The notes below the pieces were generated by a model. That model had not been told where the DNA came from. It saw only the letters and a program-made list of their open reading frames with translations, and did no database searches. Shown piece by piece: positions 1-7,555 of a DNA stretch of 64,000 bases. The DNA is from Deltaproteobacteria bacterium (GTDB taxonomy: Bacteria > Desulfobacterota > Binatia > UTPRO1): positions 1 through 64,000 of the forward strand of contig JADYZW010000008.1 in NCBI GenBank assembly GCA_020852955.1, written 5' to 3'. The position numbers and the translations under genes were made by a program. How positions within the stretch are numbered: the stretch's first letter is position 1; every line of letters begins with the position of its first letter.

Positions 1-1
1 C

Positions 2-100
2 GGCGCGCTGCACGCGAGGGCGACTGCCTTCGTGACCCACGATCGACGTTTGCCCGACGTCCCCGGTATGCGCATCGTCTCGGTGTCGGACCTCCGCTGA
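2..100 (+). CDS. PIN-domain protein, C-terminal end only (cut by window edge)
   Basis: An open frame runs in from the left edge and ends in TGA. Its 32 residues include ATAFVTHDRRLPDVPG followed by MRIVSVSDL. This matches the last strand-helix-strand of VapC-type PIN ribonucleases, where an Asp (here in THDRRL) is an active-site acid, followed by a closing 'G-x-x-V' strand. The start and the other acidic residues lie outside the window, so nothing can be said about activity. Its stop codon lies only 3 bp from the stop of a second, minus-strand PIN remnant, so the two are tail to tail. Family assignment rests on a short stretch. Confidence 0.55.
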   Translation, partial: GALHARATAFVTHDRRLPDVPGMRIVSVSDLR

Positions 101-103
101 CGG

Positions 104-394
104 TCACAGCCCGCCGCCCCAGCGATACCGGAGGGCGATACCCTCGAGGTCGATCTTCGATCCGCAGTTCGACGCGGAGGCGCCCGCGACGCGTCTCGTG
201 CTCTTCGGGTCCGCCGACGCGCCGCAGTCCGGAGTCCACCGTCGCAGCGCCATGGGCACCCTGTAGCCCTCGGCCGCGGCCGCCCCTGCGAGACGCCGAT
301 CACAGCAGACGAACTCCGATACGACGTCCGCGTCACCTGGGACGGCAAGACTTCGGGCACAACCCAGCTGCAGCGCATCGAGGGATCGCAGAGA
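104..394 (-). pseudogene. Truncated VapC/PIN-type toxin remnant downstream of its antitoxin
   Basis: Directly after the antitoxin stop, and in the same frame, the minus strand stays open for 96 codons. The first half reads LRSLDALQLGCARSL, then VSEFVCCDRRLAGAAAAEGY. This is the classic C-terminal part of PIN toxins (LDAL-x-L-A helix, F-V-x-x-D-x-R-L-x-x-A-A). The N-terminal half with the first catalytic Asp and the Glu is missing and there is no start codon or ribosome site. After about residue 50 the sequence no longer looks like a PIN domain. The simplest reading is a deletion that removed the toxin start, leaving a non-functional tail. Confidence 0.6.
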
Positions 395-679
395 TCAGTG
401 GTCGTCGCGATCGGCGCGCAGGGCCGCGAGTGCGTCGCCTCGGCAGCGTACCGGAGGACCGAGTTCGCCGAGCGTCAGGGAGCTGCGTGGAGCAGGAACA
501 AGAGCCCCACGCCGGATGAGATCATCGCGACGGTCGCTGGTGGTGCGCCCCACGGCGACAGGGCCGATCTCGGCAACCGGGGTATCTCGATCCAGCACGA
601 TCAGGCGTGTGCCCCGCCGGACGACGTGCAGATACCGAGACAGGTGAGTCTTCAGCTCTCCGATCCGAACCGTCCTCAT
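395..679 (-). CDS. Type II toxin-antitoxin system antitoxin, Phd/YefM family
   Basis: 94 residues starting MRTVRIGELKTHLSRYL and continuing RGTRLIVLDRDTPVAEIGP. This is the Phd/YefM fold: an N-terminal DNA-binding 'prevent-host-death' domain with the 'V-x-x-L-K-x-x-L-S-x-x-L' helix and the 'R-G-x-x-x-x-V-x-D-R-x-x-P-V-A' hairpin, followed by a disordered, charged C-terminus (ending RADRDDH) that would clamp a toxin. The ATG is the first in frame and gives the exact family N-terminus. The antitoxin looks intact, but the gene behind it keeps only a toxin tail, so it is probably an orphan antitoxin that could still repress its own promoter or neutralise related toxins. Confidence 0.8.
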   Translation of the reverse strand: MRTVRIGELKTHLSRYLHVVRRGTRLIVLDRDTPVAEIGPVAVGRTTSDRRDDLIRRGALVPAPRSSLTLGELGPPVRCRGDALAALRADRDDH

Positions 680-727
680 GTAGTCAACTGAGTCAGGTTC
701 GGGAACCCTCACACGCGCCGGAACGAT

Positions 728-753
728 GGCCCCGGCTGCGTACAGCCGGGGCC
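728..753 (-). terminator. Perfect hairpin after the aldehyde dehydrogenase gene
   Basis: GGCCCCGGCTG (728-738), a CGTA loop, and CAGCCGGGGCC (743-753) form an 11 bp perfect GC-rich stem just beyond the stop of the minus-strand aldehyde dehydrogenase gene. No U-tract follows, so it may be a 3'-end stabiliser or a weak terminator rather than a classical intrinsic one. It would also separate that gene from the antitoxin downstream. Confidence 0.5.
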
Positions 754-768
754 GCACTCGCATACCGC

Positions 769-2274
769 CTAGTTCAGCAGCAGCTGCAGGTAGAACTTCC
801 CTTCCGGCGGCGTGTCCTCGCCGATGTGGATGTGTTTCAGCTCGTGGTACTCCGCGAGGCCCCACTTGCCGAGCTCGCGCCCGACACCGCTCTGCTTGTA
901 GCCGCCGAACGGGAACCGCAGGTTGATCATGTGGTAGTCGTTGATCCACACGGTGCCGGTGTCGATCTTCTTGGCCATCGCGACCGCCCGGTCCTTGTTC
1001 GACGACCACACCGCGCCGCCGAGCCCGTAGACCGAGTCGTTGGCGATGCGGATGGCCTCGGCCTCGTCCTTGTAGCGGATGACCGACACAACCGGCCCGA
1101 AGATCTCCTCCTGGGCGATCCGCATCTTGTTGTCGACGTCGTCGAAGATCGTCGGCTCGTAGTAGTAGCCCTTGCTCATACCGGTGGGGCGCTTGCCGCC
1201 GGCGACGCACTTGGCGCCCTGCTCCTGGCCGAGCCCGACGTACTTCTCGACGGTCTCGCGCTGCGACGCGCTCACGAGCGGGCCCATGCCCGTCGTCATG
1301 TCCATCGTGTCGCCGATCTGGATGCGCTCGATGCCCTTCAGCATCTTCTCGACGAATTCGTCGTGGATCTTCTCGTGCACCAGCACGCGCGTCCCGGACT
1401 CGCAGATCTGGCCCTGGTGCATGAAGGTGCCGAAGAGCGCGCCGAGGGCGGCGGTGTCGAGGTTGGCGTCGTCGAGGATGATGTTCGGCGACTTGCCGCC
1501 GAGCTCGAGCGTCACCTTCTTCAGCGTGCCGGCGCCGAGCTGCATGATGCGGCGGCCGACCTCGGTCGAGCCGGTGAAGGCGACCTTGCCGATGTCCGGG
1601 TGCGTCGCGAGCTCCTCGCCCGCCGTGCCGCCCGGACCGCTGATGACGTTCACGACCCCCGCGGGCACGCCGGCCTTGGTGCAGATCTCGCCGAGCATGA
1701 GCGAGGTCACCGGCGTCACCGACGCCGGCTTCAAGACGACGCAGTTCCCCGCGGCGAGCGCCGGGGCGATCTTCCACGACGCCATGATGAGCGGGAAGTT
1801 CCACGGCGTGATGCCGGCGCAGACGCCGATCGGCTCGCGGACGACGAGGTTCTTCGACGGGATCGGGACCGCCTCGTCGTACTCCTCGTAGATCATCGCC
1901 TGGTACTCCGGGCCGCAGACGAACTGCCCGAAGTGCATGAAGGTCTGGGCGGCGCCGGGGACGTCCATGCTCATGGCCTTCCGCATGGTGCCGCCGCCGT
2001 CCTGCACCTCGGCGGCCGCGATCTCGTCCTGACGCTCGAAGATCGCCATCGCGACCTTCTGGAGGATCTCGCCGCGCTCCTGCGGCGACTTGTTGCGCCA
2101 GACGCCGCTGTCGTGGGCCTTCTTGGCGGCGGCGACGGCCTTCCGGACGTCTTCGCGGTCCGCCACCGCGACGGTCGCCCAGGGCTCTTCGGTTGCGGGA
2201 TTGATGGTGGGCGCGGTCTTGCCGCCCTTGGCGGCCTGCCACTCCCCGTCGATGAACAGTCCGAACTCCTTCAT
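769..2274 (-). CDS. NAD(P)-dependent aldehyde dehydrogenase
   Basis: 501 residues, the normal length for a class 1/2-like aldehyde dehydrogenase that oxidises an aldehyde to the carboxylic acid in the cytoplasm. Visible landmarks: the cofactor-binding ITPWNFPL near residue 155, Lys182 in VVLKPAS, FTGSTEVG at 233-240 (Rossmann turn), the general base Glu257 in LELGGKSPN, and the nucleophile Cys291 in GQICESGTR. The N-terminal FIDGEWQAA and NPATEEPWATV are also typical. GAAGGAG lies 6 nt before the ATG. It is divergent from a CoA-isomerase gene across a 164 bp gap, so the two may share regulation in catabolism of an aromatic or aliphatic compound. Substrate cannot be read from sequence. Confidence 0.93.
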   Translation of the reverse strand: MKEFGLFIDGEWQAAKGGKTAPTINPATEEPWATVAVADREDVRKAVAAAKKAHDSGVWRNKSPQERGEILQKVAMAIFERQDEIAAAEVQDGGGTMRKAMSMDVPGAAQTFMHFGQFVCGPEYQAMIYEEYDEAVPIPSKNLVVREPIGVCAGITPWNFPLIMASWKIAPALAAGNCVVLKPASVTPVTSLMLGEICTKAGVPAGVVNVISGPGGTAGEELATHPDIGKVAFTGSTEVGRRIMQLGAGTLKKVTLELGGKSPNIILDDANLDTAALGALFGTFMHQGQICESGTRVLVHEKIHDEFVEKMLKGIERIQIGDTMDMTTGMGPLVSASQRETVEKYVGLGQEQGAKCVAGGKRPTGMSKGYYYEPTIFDDVDNKMRIAQEEIFGPVVSVIRYKDEAEAIRIANDSVYGLGGAVWSSNKDRAVAMAKKIDTGTVWINDYHMINLRFPFGGYKQSGVGRELGKWGLAEYHELKHIHIGEDTPPEGKFYLQLLLN

Positions 2275-2438
2275 GGCTGACTCCTTCTCGGCGCCGGTCG
2301 AATGGTCGCGCCGCGGGTGACGCGGGCGTCCGGGCGTCGGGTAGCTAGTCAGCTCGTCGGCGCCGGGTCAAGGGAGGCAGGTTGCGAATGGCCCGCCACC
2401 GACTAGAGTCCGCCGAACGACATCCTTCCGGAGGCCGC

Positions 2439-3227
2439 ATGCCCTACGAGAACATCACGTTGGAGTGCCACGACGGTATCGCCGTCCTCACTCTGAACCG
2501 CCCGAACGCCGCCAACAGCATCGACCTCCCGCTCGCCCGCGAGCTCATGGACGCGGCGATCGCCTGCGACGACGATCCGGACGTACGCGCGGTCGTCCTC
2601 ACCGGCGCCGGCAAGATGTTCTGCGCCGGCGGCGATCTGCGCTCGTTCGCCGACGCGGGACCGAAGATCGCGAGCCGCTTGAAGGAGCTGACCGCGCATC
2701 TGCACGCGGCGATCTCGCGCCTCACCCGCATGGACGCGCCGGTCGTCGCCGCCGTCAACGGCATGGCGGCGGGCGCCGGCTTCAGCCTCGCGATCGCGGC
2801 CGACCTGGTGATCGCGAGCGAAGGGGCGGGCTTCGTCATGGCGTACACGCAGGCCGGTCTCGTCCCGGACGGCAGCTCGACGTTCTTCTTGCCCCGCCGC
2901 ATCGGCGACCGGCGCACCCGCGAGCTCATGCTCACCAACCGTCGCCTCACGGCCGCCGAGGCGCTCGCCTGGGGGCTCGTGAACCAGGTCGTGGCGGCCG
3001 ACGACCTCCTGCCGGCCGCGACCACGCTCGCCGCGACGCTCGCGGCCGGTCCGACCCGGGCCTTCGGCGCGACCAAGGCGCTGTTGAACGAGACCTTCGA
3101 GCACGGCCTCGAGGCGCAGATGGAGCTCGAGGCGCGCGCCATCGCCGCCGCGTCGATCTCGCCCGACGGACAGGAAGGCATCCGCGCCTTCCTCGAGAAG
3201 CGGAAGCCCGTCTTCACCGGTCGCTGA
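2439..3227 (+). CDS. Enoyl-CoA hydratase/isomerase family protein, PaaG-like
   Basis: 262 residues of crotonase fold. FCAGGDL (61-67) and NGMAAGAGFSLA (107-118) form the oxyanion hole. The two glutamates of true enoyl-CoA hydratases are absent (Ser116 and Gln138 sit there), but Asp144 in GLVPDGSS matches the catalytic Asp of PaaG-type ring-opening/double-bond isomerases, and the ending AFLEKRKPVFTGR also resembles PaaG. Isomerase activity on an unsaturated acyl-CoA is therefore more likely than hydration. The start at 2439 is chosen because GGAGG lies just upstream and the family begins at this Met; an upstream ATG at 2382 would add 19 atypical residues. It is the only plus-strand gene in the first 39 kb apart from the PIN fragment. 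Confidence 0.88.
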   Translation: MPYENITLECHDGIAVLTLNRPNAANSIDLPLARELMDAAIACDDDPDVRAVVLTGAGKMFCAGGDLRSFADAGPKIASRLKELTAHLHAAISRLTRMDAPVVAAVNGMAAGAGFSLAIAADLVIASEGAGFVMAYTQAGLVPDGSSTFFLPRRIGDRRTRELMLTNRRLTAAEALAWGLVNQVVAADDLLPAATTLAATLAAGPTRAFGATKALLNETFEHGLEAQMELEARAIAAASISPDGQEGIRAFLEKRKPVFTGR

Positions 3228-3334
3228 GCGGCCGGGCGACGTCACCGGTCGCGTGGTCGCGCTTCGGGACGAACATGAGCGCGCCCGCCCGAACCGGCGG
3301 ACGGCTCCGCACGCCGGGCCGACCGGCGAGCGCC

Positions 3335-4744
3335 TCAAACGCCCCGGCGCGTCACCATGACTTTCACGGTCTCGGCCATGATCTTGAGGTCGAGGGTGAT
3401 CGAGTAGTTGTAGATGTAGGCGAGATCGTACTTCAGCTTGTAGGCAGGGCTCGTGTGGTACTCGCCGTTCACCTGCGCGAGGCCGGTGAGCCCCGGCTTC
3501 ACCTGCAGCCGTTCGAGATAGCCTGGGATCTCCTCGGCGTAGCGGCGGACGAACTCCGGACGCTCGGGACGCGGCCCGATCAGACTCATCGTGCCGTTCA
3601 GCACGTTCCAGAGCTGCGGAATCTCGTCGACGCGACTCGCCCGGAGGATGCGACCGACGGGCGTCACTCGCCGGTCCTCGTGGCTCGCGAGCACCGGGCC
3701 GCTCCCGCGCTCGGCGTGCTCGAACATCGTACGGAACTTCCAGATCGTGAACTGCGCGCCGGCCTGCCCCACCCGACGCTGCCGGTAGAGAATCGGGCCG
3801 GGCGAGCCGAGCTTGACGGCGACGGCGGCGAGGAGCGCGAGCGGCAGCGTCGCGACGAGCAGCATGCCCGCGATCAGGAAATCGCTGCCGCGCTTGAGGA
3901 CGTAGCTCAGATCGTCGCGCGGGTTCTTCACGACCTCGACGACCGGGATGTCGTGGATGCGCCCCGACGAAACGCGCCCGACCAGGATGTCGTACACCGA
4001 CGGCACGACGCTCACACGCGGCCGCCGGCTCTGCCGCAGCATGCGGTCGACGAGGCGATCACGCCACGAGAGCGGCGAGAGGAGCACGATCTCGCCGACG
4101 TCGTGCTCGACGAGGAGGCGCGGCAGATCGCCCGCGTCGCCGAGCCACGGCAGGTCGCCGATGAACGGCGACCGCGCGCGCCCGTTGCCGCTCCCCTCGG
4201 CCGCGACGGAGACCGCGCCCACGATGTCGACGTGATGGAGGCGCGGCTCGCCGACGCCTTCGAGGAACTGCCCGACCTCCTCCGCGGTTCCGACCAGCAG
4301 CACGCGCACCGGCGACGACGCCGCGAGGCGCCGGCCGATCCATACGCGGATCGCCGCGACGCCCGCGGCGTTCACGAGCCAGTACACGACCAGCACCGAC
4401 CGCGGGAAGTTGACGTCGCCGCTGAAGAAGTAGAGCGCCGTGGTCGCGAGCAGGTGCACGAAGAGCGCGGTCACGCTGTTGGCGACCGGCCGGAAGCCGG
4501 CGCGCAGCGCCCGCAGGTCGTAGAACCCGAAAACGTAGAGCGTCGCGATCTCCGCGAGCAGGATCGCCGGCAGCATGTGGCGCAGCTCGAAGAGGCGCGC
4601 GACCGGCAGGAAGTCGGCCGTGAGCGGCAGCGGGAAGTAGATGCGCAGGAAGAACGCGATCACGTAGGCGGCGATCGCCCACGCGAGGTCGCAGAGGAGC
4701 AGGAGCCCGATCGTGCTCTGCTCGCGGAGCCCGCGGCGCTGCAT
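3335..4744 (-). CDS. Polyprenyl-phosphate sugar-1-phosphate transferase (WbaP/WcaJ type)
   Basis: 469 residues. Four hydrophobic segments in residues 10-135 are followed by a cytoplasmic CoA-binding-like region (VRVLLVGTAEEVGQF, about 146-160), a further membrane-associated helix (288-312) and the catalytic bacterial sugar transferase domain. That domain shows KLGSPGPILYRQRRVG (311-326), IWKFRTM (334-340), SRVDEIPQLWNVLNG (370-384), MSLIGPRPERPEF (386-398) and the closing KPGLTGLAQV. The enzyme starts glycan repeat assembly by moving a sugar-1-phosphate onto undecaprenyl phosphate in the inner membrane. It is the last gene of the 18.1-3.3 kb operon; its ATG overlaps the preceding stop as TGATG. 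The order of domains is the usual one for the family. Confidence 0.93.
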   Translation of the reverse strand: MQRRGLREQSTIGLLLLCDLAWAIAAYVIAFFLRIYFPLPLTADFLPVARLFELRHMLPAILLAEIATLYVFGFYDLRALRAGFRPVANSVTALFVHLLATTALYFFSGDVNFPRSVLVVYWLVNAAGVAAIRVWIGRRLAASSPVRVLLVGTAEEVGQFLEGVGEPRLHHVDIVGAVSVAAEGSGNGRARSPFIGDLPWLGDAGDLPRLLVEHDVGEIVLLSPLSWRDRLVDRMLRQSRRPRVSVVPSVYDILVGRVSSGRIHDIPVVEVVKNPRDDLSYVLKRGSDFLIAGMLLVATLPLALLAAVAVKLGSPGPILYRQRRVGQAGAQFTIWKFRTMFEHAERGSGPVLASHEDRRVTPVGRILRASRVDEIPQLWNVLNGTMSLIGPRPERPEFVRRYAEEIPGYLERLQVKPGLTGLAQVNGEYHTSPAYKLKYDLAYIYNYSITLDLKIMAETVKVMVTRRGV

Positions 4745-5706
4745 CAGGTCCCGGCGCCGCCGCCGGCGGCGGGCCAGCGCTTCGTCGACGGCAGCACGCT
4801 CCAGCCGCGGTCGAAGCCGCGGCGGATCCGGCGGAGCGCGCACGCGCGCGCGTACACGCGGGCGGCCATCGAGAGCGCCACGAGCGGATACTCGCGGGGC
4901 GCGATCTCGCGGACGAAGCGCCGCCACGGATAGACCCCGAAGCCGTGCGCGCGGTGGAGGTCCGGGAACTCGCGCACGAGCTGGAGCTTGCCGACCTCGT
5001 TCCGGATGCGCTGGTGGAGGTACTCGCTCCAGGTCGTCGGCGGGCGCAGCCGGACCACCGCGCCGGGCTCCTTGGCGAAGCGCGCCCGGCCGAGGCGGAC
5101 CGAGAGATACGCGTCCTCGTGCAGCACCGACGCCGGCATCGGCTCCGGCAAGGCCGCCGTCCTGAGCGCGTAGAGCCGTCCGGGCACGTTGCCGAAATCG
5201 AACCGATGGGGCAGCGCCGCGACGCGCGCGACGAGGCCGTCGGCGGGCGTCACCAGGGGCTCCTCGCGGCCGGCGACGATCGCGAGCTCCGGGGACGCCT
5301 CGAGGCGGCGCACGAGGCGCGGGAGCGCATCCGCCACGACGCGCACGTCGGCGTCCGCGAAGACGATCACCGGCGCGCGGGCGGCGGCGCGGATCGCGTT
5401 CCAGGCTGCGGTCTTGCTACGGGGGACGAGGCGGAGCACGCGGACGCACGAGCCGGCCGCGGGCGGCGCCGCCCCGGGCGGAACGAGCGCGAGGCCGGCG
5501 CGCCGCGCGAACGCCTCGGCGCCCACCGCCGCCGGGGCCGGCTCGTCGGGGCCGTTCACCGCGACGACGACCTCGAAGGGCGCCCCGAGCCCGGCGGCGC
5601 TCGCCGCGAGGCTCACGAGCGTCGCGGGCAGATCGTCCTCCCCGACGCTCGCGGGCACGCCGATCGTCAGCGCGGGCGGCCGCGCGGCGGGGTCGGACGC
5701 CGTCAT
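4744..5706 (-). CDS. Glycosyltransferase family 2
   Basis: 320 residues. The N-terminal half is a GT-A fold: ALTIGVPASVGED (12-24), VVVAVNGPDEP, and DAD at 118-120 as the metal/nucleotide-binding DxD. The region around HEDAYLSVRLG gives the acceptor-side 'ED'. The acceptor half is basic and amphipathic rather than a clear membrane span. It probably adds one sugar of the repeat unit made by this operon at the inner face of the membrane. The start is the ATG that overlaps the upstream TGA (ATGA); a longer frame upstream is a shadow of the neighbouring gene. Donor and linkage cannot be predicted. It is compositionally rich in Ala/Arg like its neighbours. Confidence 0.82.
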   Translation of the reverse strand: MTASDPAARPPALTIGVPASVGEDDLPATLVSLAASAAGLGAPFEVVVAVNGPDEPAPAAVGAEAFARRAGLALVPPGAAPPAAGSCVRVLRLVPRSKTAAWNAIRAAARAPVIVFADADVRVVADALPRLVRRLEASPELAIVAGREEPLVTPADGLVARVAALPHRFDFGNVPGRLYALRTAALPEPMPASVLHEDAYLSVRLGRARFAKEPGAVVRLRPPTTWSEYLHQRIRNEVGKLQLVREFPDLHRAHGFGVYPWRRFVREIAPREYPLVALSMAARVYARACALRRIRRGFDRGWSVLPSTKRWPAAGGGAGT

Positions 5707-6548
5707 GCGGCCGAACGCGCCGTCGCCGGGGTGGGCCGCGTGAGGAGGTAGCCGTGCTTCCAGAAGAAATAGCCGAGGCCGTAGACGTGGCGCGCGGTCA
5801 AGGTCGACCACAGCTTCCGGGTCACGCGCCGCTCGAGGTGCATGACGACGGCTTCCGGCACGTACTCGACGCGCCATCCCGCGCGATACATGCGCAGGCA
5901 GAGGTCCACGTCCTCCGGGCCGTAGAAGATGCGCTCGTCGAGGAGTCCGACCTCGTCGAGCGCCGTTCGGCGGATCAGCTGACACGCCCCGATCACGTAG
6001 TCAACCTCGCGGATGCCGGCGTGGTCCCACCCGCGCAGCTCGACGTCGTCCATGACCCTGCCCCCGAGGCGCGCCGGCAGGCGCCGCAGCACCTTGTCCA
6101 CGAGCGTCGGGAAACGCCGGCAGCTGTATTGCAGCGTCCCGTCGGCAGCGACCAGCTTCGGACCGACGAGACCGACGCGCGGCGCCGCCCGCATGCGCGC
6201 CACCAGCGTCGCGAACGAGCCGGCGCTCGGCACGGTGTCGACGTCGAGAAGCGCGACGAGCTCCCCGCGCGCGCGGCGGATCCCCTGGTTCCGCGCCGGC
6301 GCGACGCCGCGATTGCCGGCGTTGGCGATCGTGACGACGTCCTCGCGCCGCGCGAGCAGCTCGGCCGTGCCGTCGCGCGAACCGTTGTCGACGACGATGA
6401 CCTCGGTGGGGACCGGCGCCGTCGCGGCCGGCAGCGCCTCCAGGCACGCCGCCAGCAGAGCGCACGAGTTCCAGGTCAGGATCACGATCGACACTACTGG
6501 CGTTCCCTCGCCTGGGCCCGTGACGATCCAGGGGGCCGCTTCTGTCAC
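5703..6548 (-). CDS. Glycosyltransferase family 2
   Basis: 281 residues with a standard GT-A domain: VVSIVILTWNSCALL (18-32), VIVVDNGSRDGT (50-61), NRGVAPARNQGI (79-90), DVD at 102-104, and FYGPEDVDLCLRMYRAGW in the acceptor region. This pattern is typical of rhamnosyl- or other deoxyhexosyl-transferases of the WbbL group. The GTG start at 6548 is chosen because it overlaps the TGA of the preceding gene (GTGA) and gives the family N-terminus; no ATG exists nearby. It ends overlapping the next gene by ATGA. It likely acts in cytoplasmic repeat-unit assembly. Confidence 0.87.
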   Translation of the reverse strand: MTEAAPWIVTGPGEGTPVVSIVILTWNSCALLAACLEALPAATAPVPTEVIVVDNGSRDGTAELLARREDVVTIANAGNRGVAPARNQGIRRARGELVALLDVDTVPSAGSFATLVARMRAAPRVGLVGPKLVAADGTLQYSCRRFPTLVDKVLRRLPARLGGRVMDDVELRGWDHAGIREVDYVIGACQLIRRTALDEVGLLDERIFYGPEDVDLCLRMYRAGWRVEYVPEAVVMHLERRVTRKLWSTLTARHVYGLGYFFWKHGYLLTRPTPATARSAA

Positions 6549-7546
6549 GCCCCCTCTATCCCAGGAGCCTGCGGGACCCGCAACCGCGCGCGATCGGCGC
6601 GACGCCCGGCGGGATCGCCGCTGAGACAGAGCCCCGCCATGCCCAGGTAGCGGCGCGCGCGAAGCGCCGCCTCCGGGTCGCCGCGACGCGCGGCCCACGC
6701 GGCGCCCATCGCCCTGAGGACGAAGGCCCCCCCCGCCGCCGCGCGGAACGCGAGCGCCGCGGCGCGCCCGCGACGGCGCCGGAAGAAGCGCAGCGTACCC
6801 CGCAGGACGGCGCGATCGCGGTCGGCGCCGTAGCGCGTCGCTCCGCTCCGGTTGCCGTGGTGCACGATCGTCGCCTCGGCGCAGTACGCGATCCGCCATC
6901 CGGCGGCCGCGAGGCGATGACAGAGGTCGAGATCCTCGCCGTACATCTCGTAGGCTTCGTCGAAGCCGCCGATCGGCGCGAGCGCCTCCCGACGGGCGAG
7001 GAGGAACGACCCGTACACCCAGTCGACGAGGCCGCTCGCGGGGGGCGCCGCGCCGCGCGGTCCGCGACGGCGCTCGCCGAGCGCCTCGACGGCGAGCGCC
7101 CGCACGGAGTGGAAGCGATCGACCGTCGGCTGCGGCGTCCCGTCGGCGTTCAGCGTGCGGCACCCGACGACCGCCACCGACGGCTGGCGATCGAGGCAGG
7201 CGAGCGCCTGCGCCACCGCGCCGGGCTCGACCACCGCGTCGGGGTTCAGGAAGAGCACGAAGGGCCGCGCGCTCGCCGCGAAGCCCTGGTTCGCGGCGGC
7301 GGCGAAGCCGCGATTCGCGGAGTTGGCGACGACGCGCGCCGACGGCGCGTGCCGGCGCACCTCCGCCACCGTCGCGTCGCTCGATGCGTTGTCGACGACG
7401 ACGAGCTCCGCGCCGGCCGCGAGGGTCGACGCGAGCGAGACGAGCAGCGCCGGCAGCTCGGCGGCGTTCCGCCAGGTCACGACGACGATCGCGAGGTCGG
7501 CGAGGGTCGCGGCGATCGCCTCGGAGTCCGTGCGGAATCTCGCCAC
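6545..7546 (-). CDS. Glycosyltransferase family 2 (WbbL-like)
   Basis: 333 residues. LAIVVVTWRNAAELP (18-32), LVVVDNASSDATV (48-60), NRGFAAAANQGF (78-89) and the nucleotide-sugar motif NPD at 101-103 identify a GT2 enzyme, and YEMYGEDLDLCHRLAAAGW supplies the acceptor-site ED. A C-terminal Ala/Arg-rich tail of about 80 residues includes a possible amphipathic membrane-surface helix. Start is GTG at 7546, nine bases after the stop of the Tat-exported protein gene. Similar overall to the neighbouring glycosyltransferases at 5703 and 8651, so local duplication and divergence is plausible. Sugar specificity unknown. Confidence 0.87.
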   Translation of the reverse strand: MARFRTDSEAIAATLADLAIVVVTWRNAAELPALLVSLASTLAAGAELVVVDNASSDATVAEVRRHAPSARVVANSANRGFAAAANQGFAASARPFVLFLNPDAVVEPGAVAQALACLDRQPSVAVVGCRTLNADGTPQPTVDRFHSVRALAVEALGERRRGPRGAAPPASGLVDWVYGSFLLARREALAPIGGFDEAYEMYGEDLDLCHRLAAAGWRIAYCAEATIVHHGNRSGATRYGADRDRAVLRGTLRFFRRRRGRAAALAFRAAAGGAFVLRAMGAAWAARRGDPEAALRARRYLGMAGLCLSGDPAGRRADRARLRVPQAPGIEGA

Positions 7547-7555
7547 GGGCTCAGG

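Noticed and set aside
395..2242. One minus-strand frame joining the antitoxin to a long upstream reading frame
   Set aside because: The upstream part is a frame-shifted shadow of the aldehyde dehydrogenase. Only the last 94 codons, from the ATG at 679, form a real protein.
3214..3252. Direct repeat TCACCGGTCGC (two copies, 17 bp between)
   Set aside because: Short, overlapping the end of a coding region, and likely by chance at this GC content. No target-site or att-like context.
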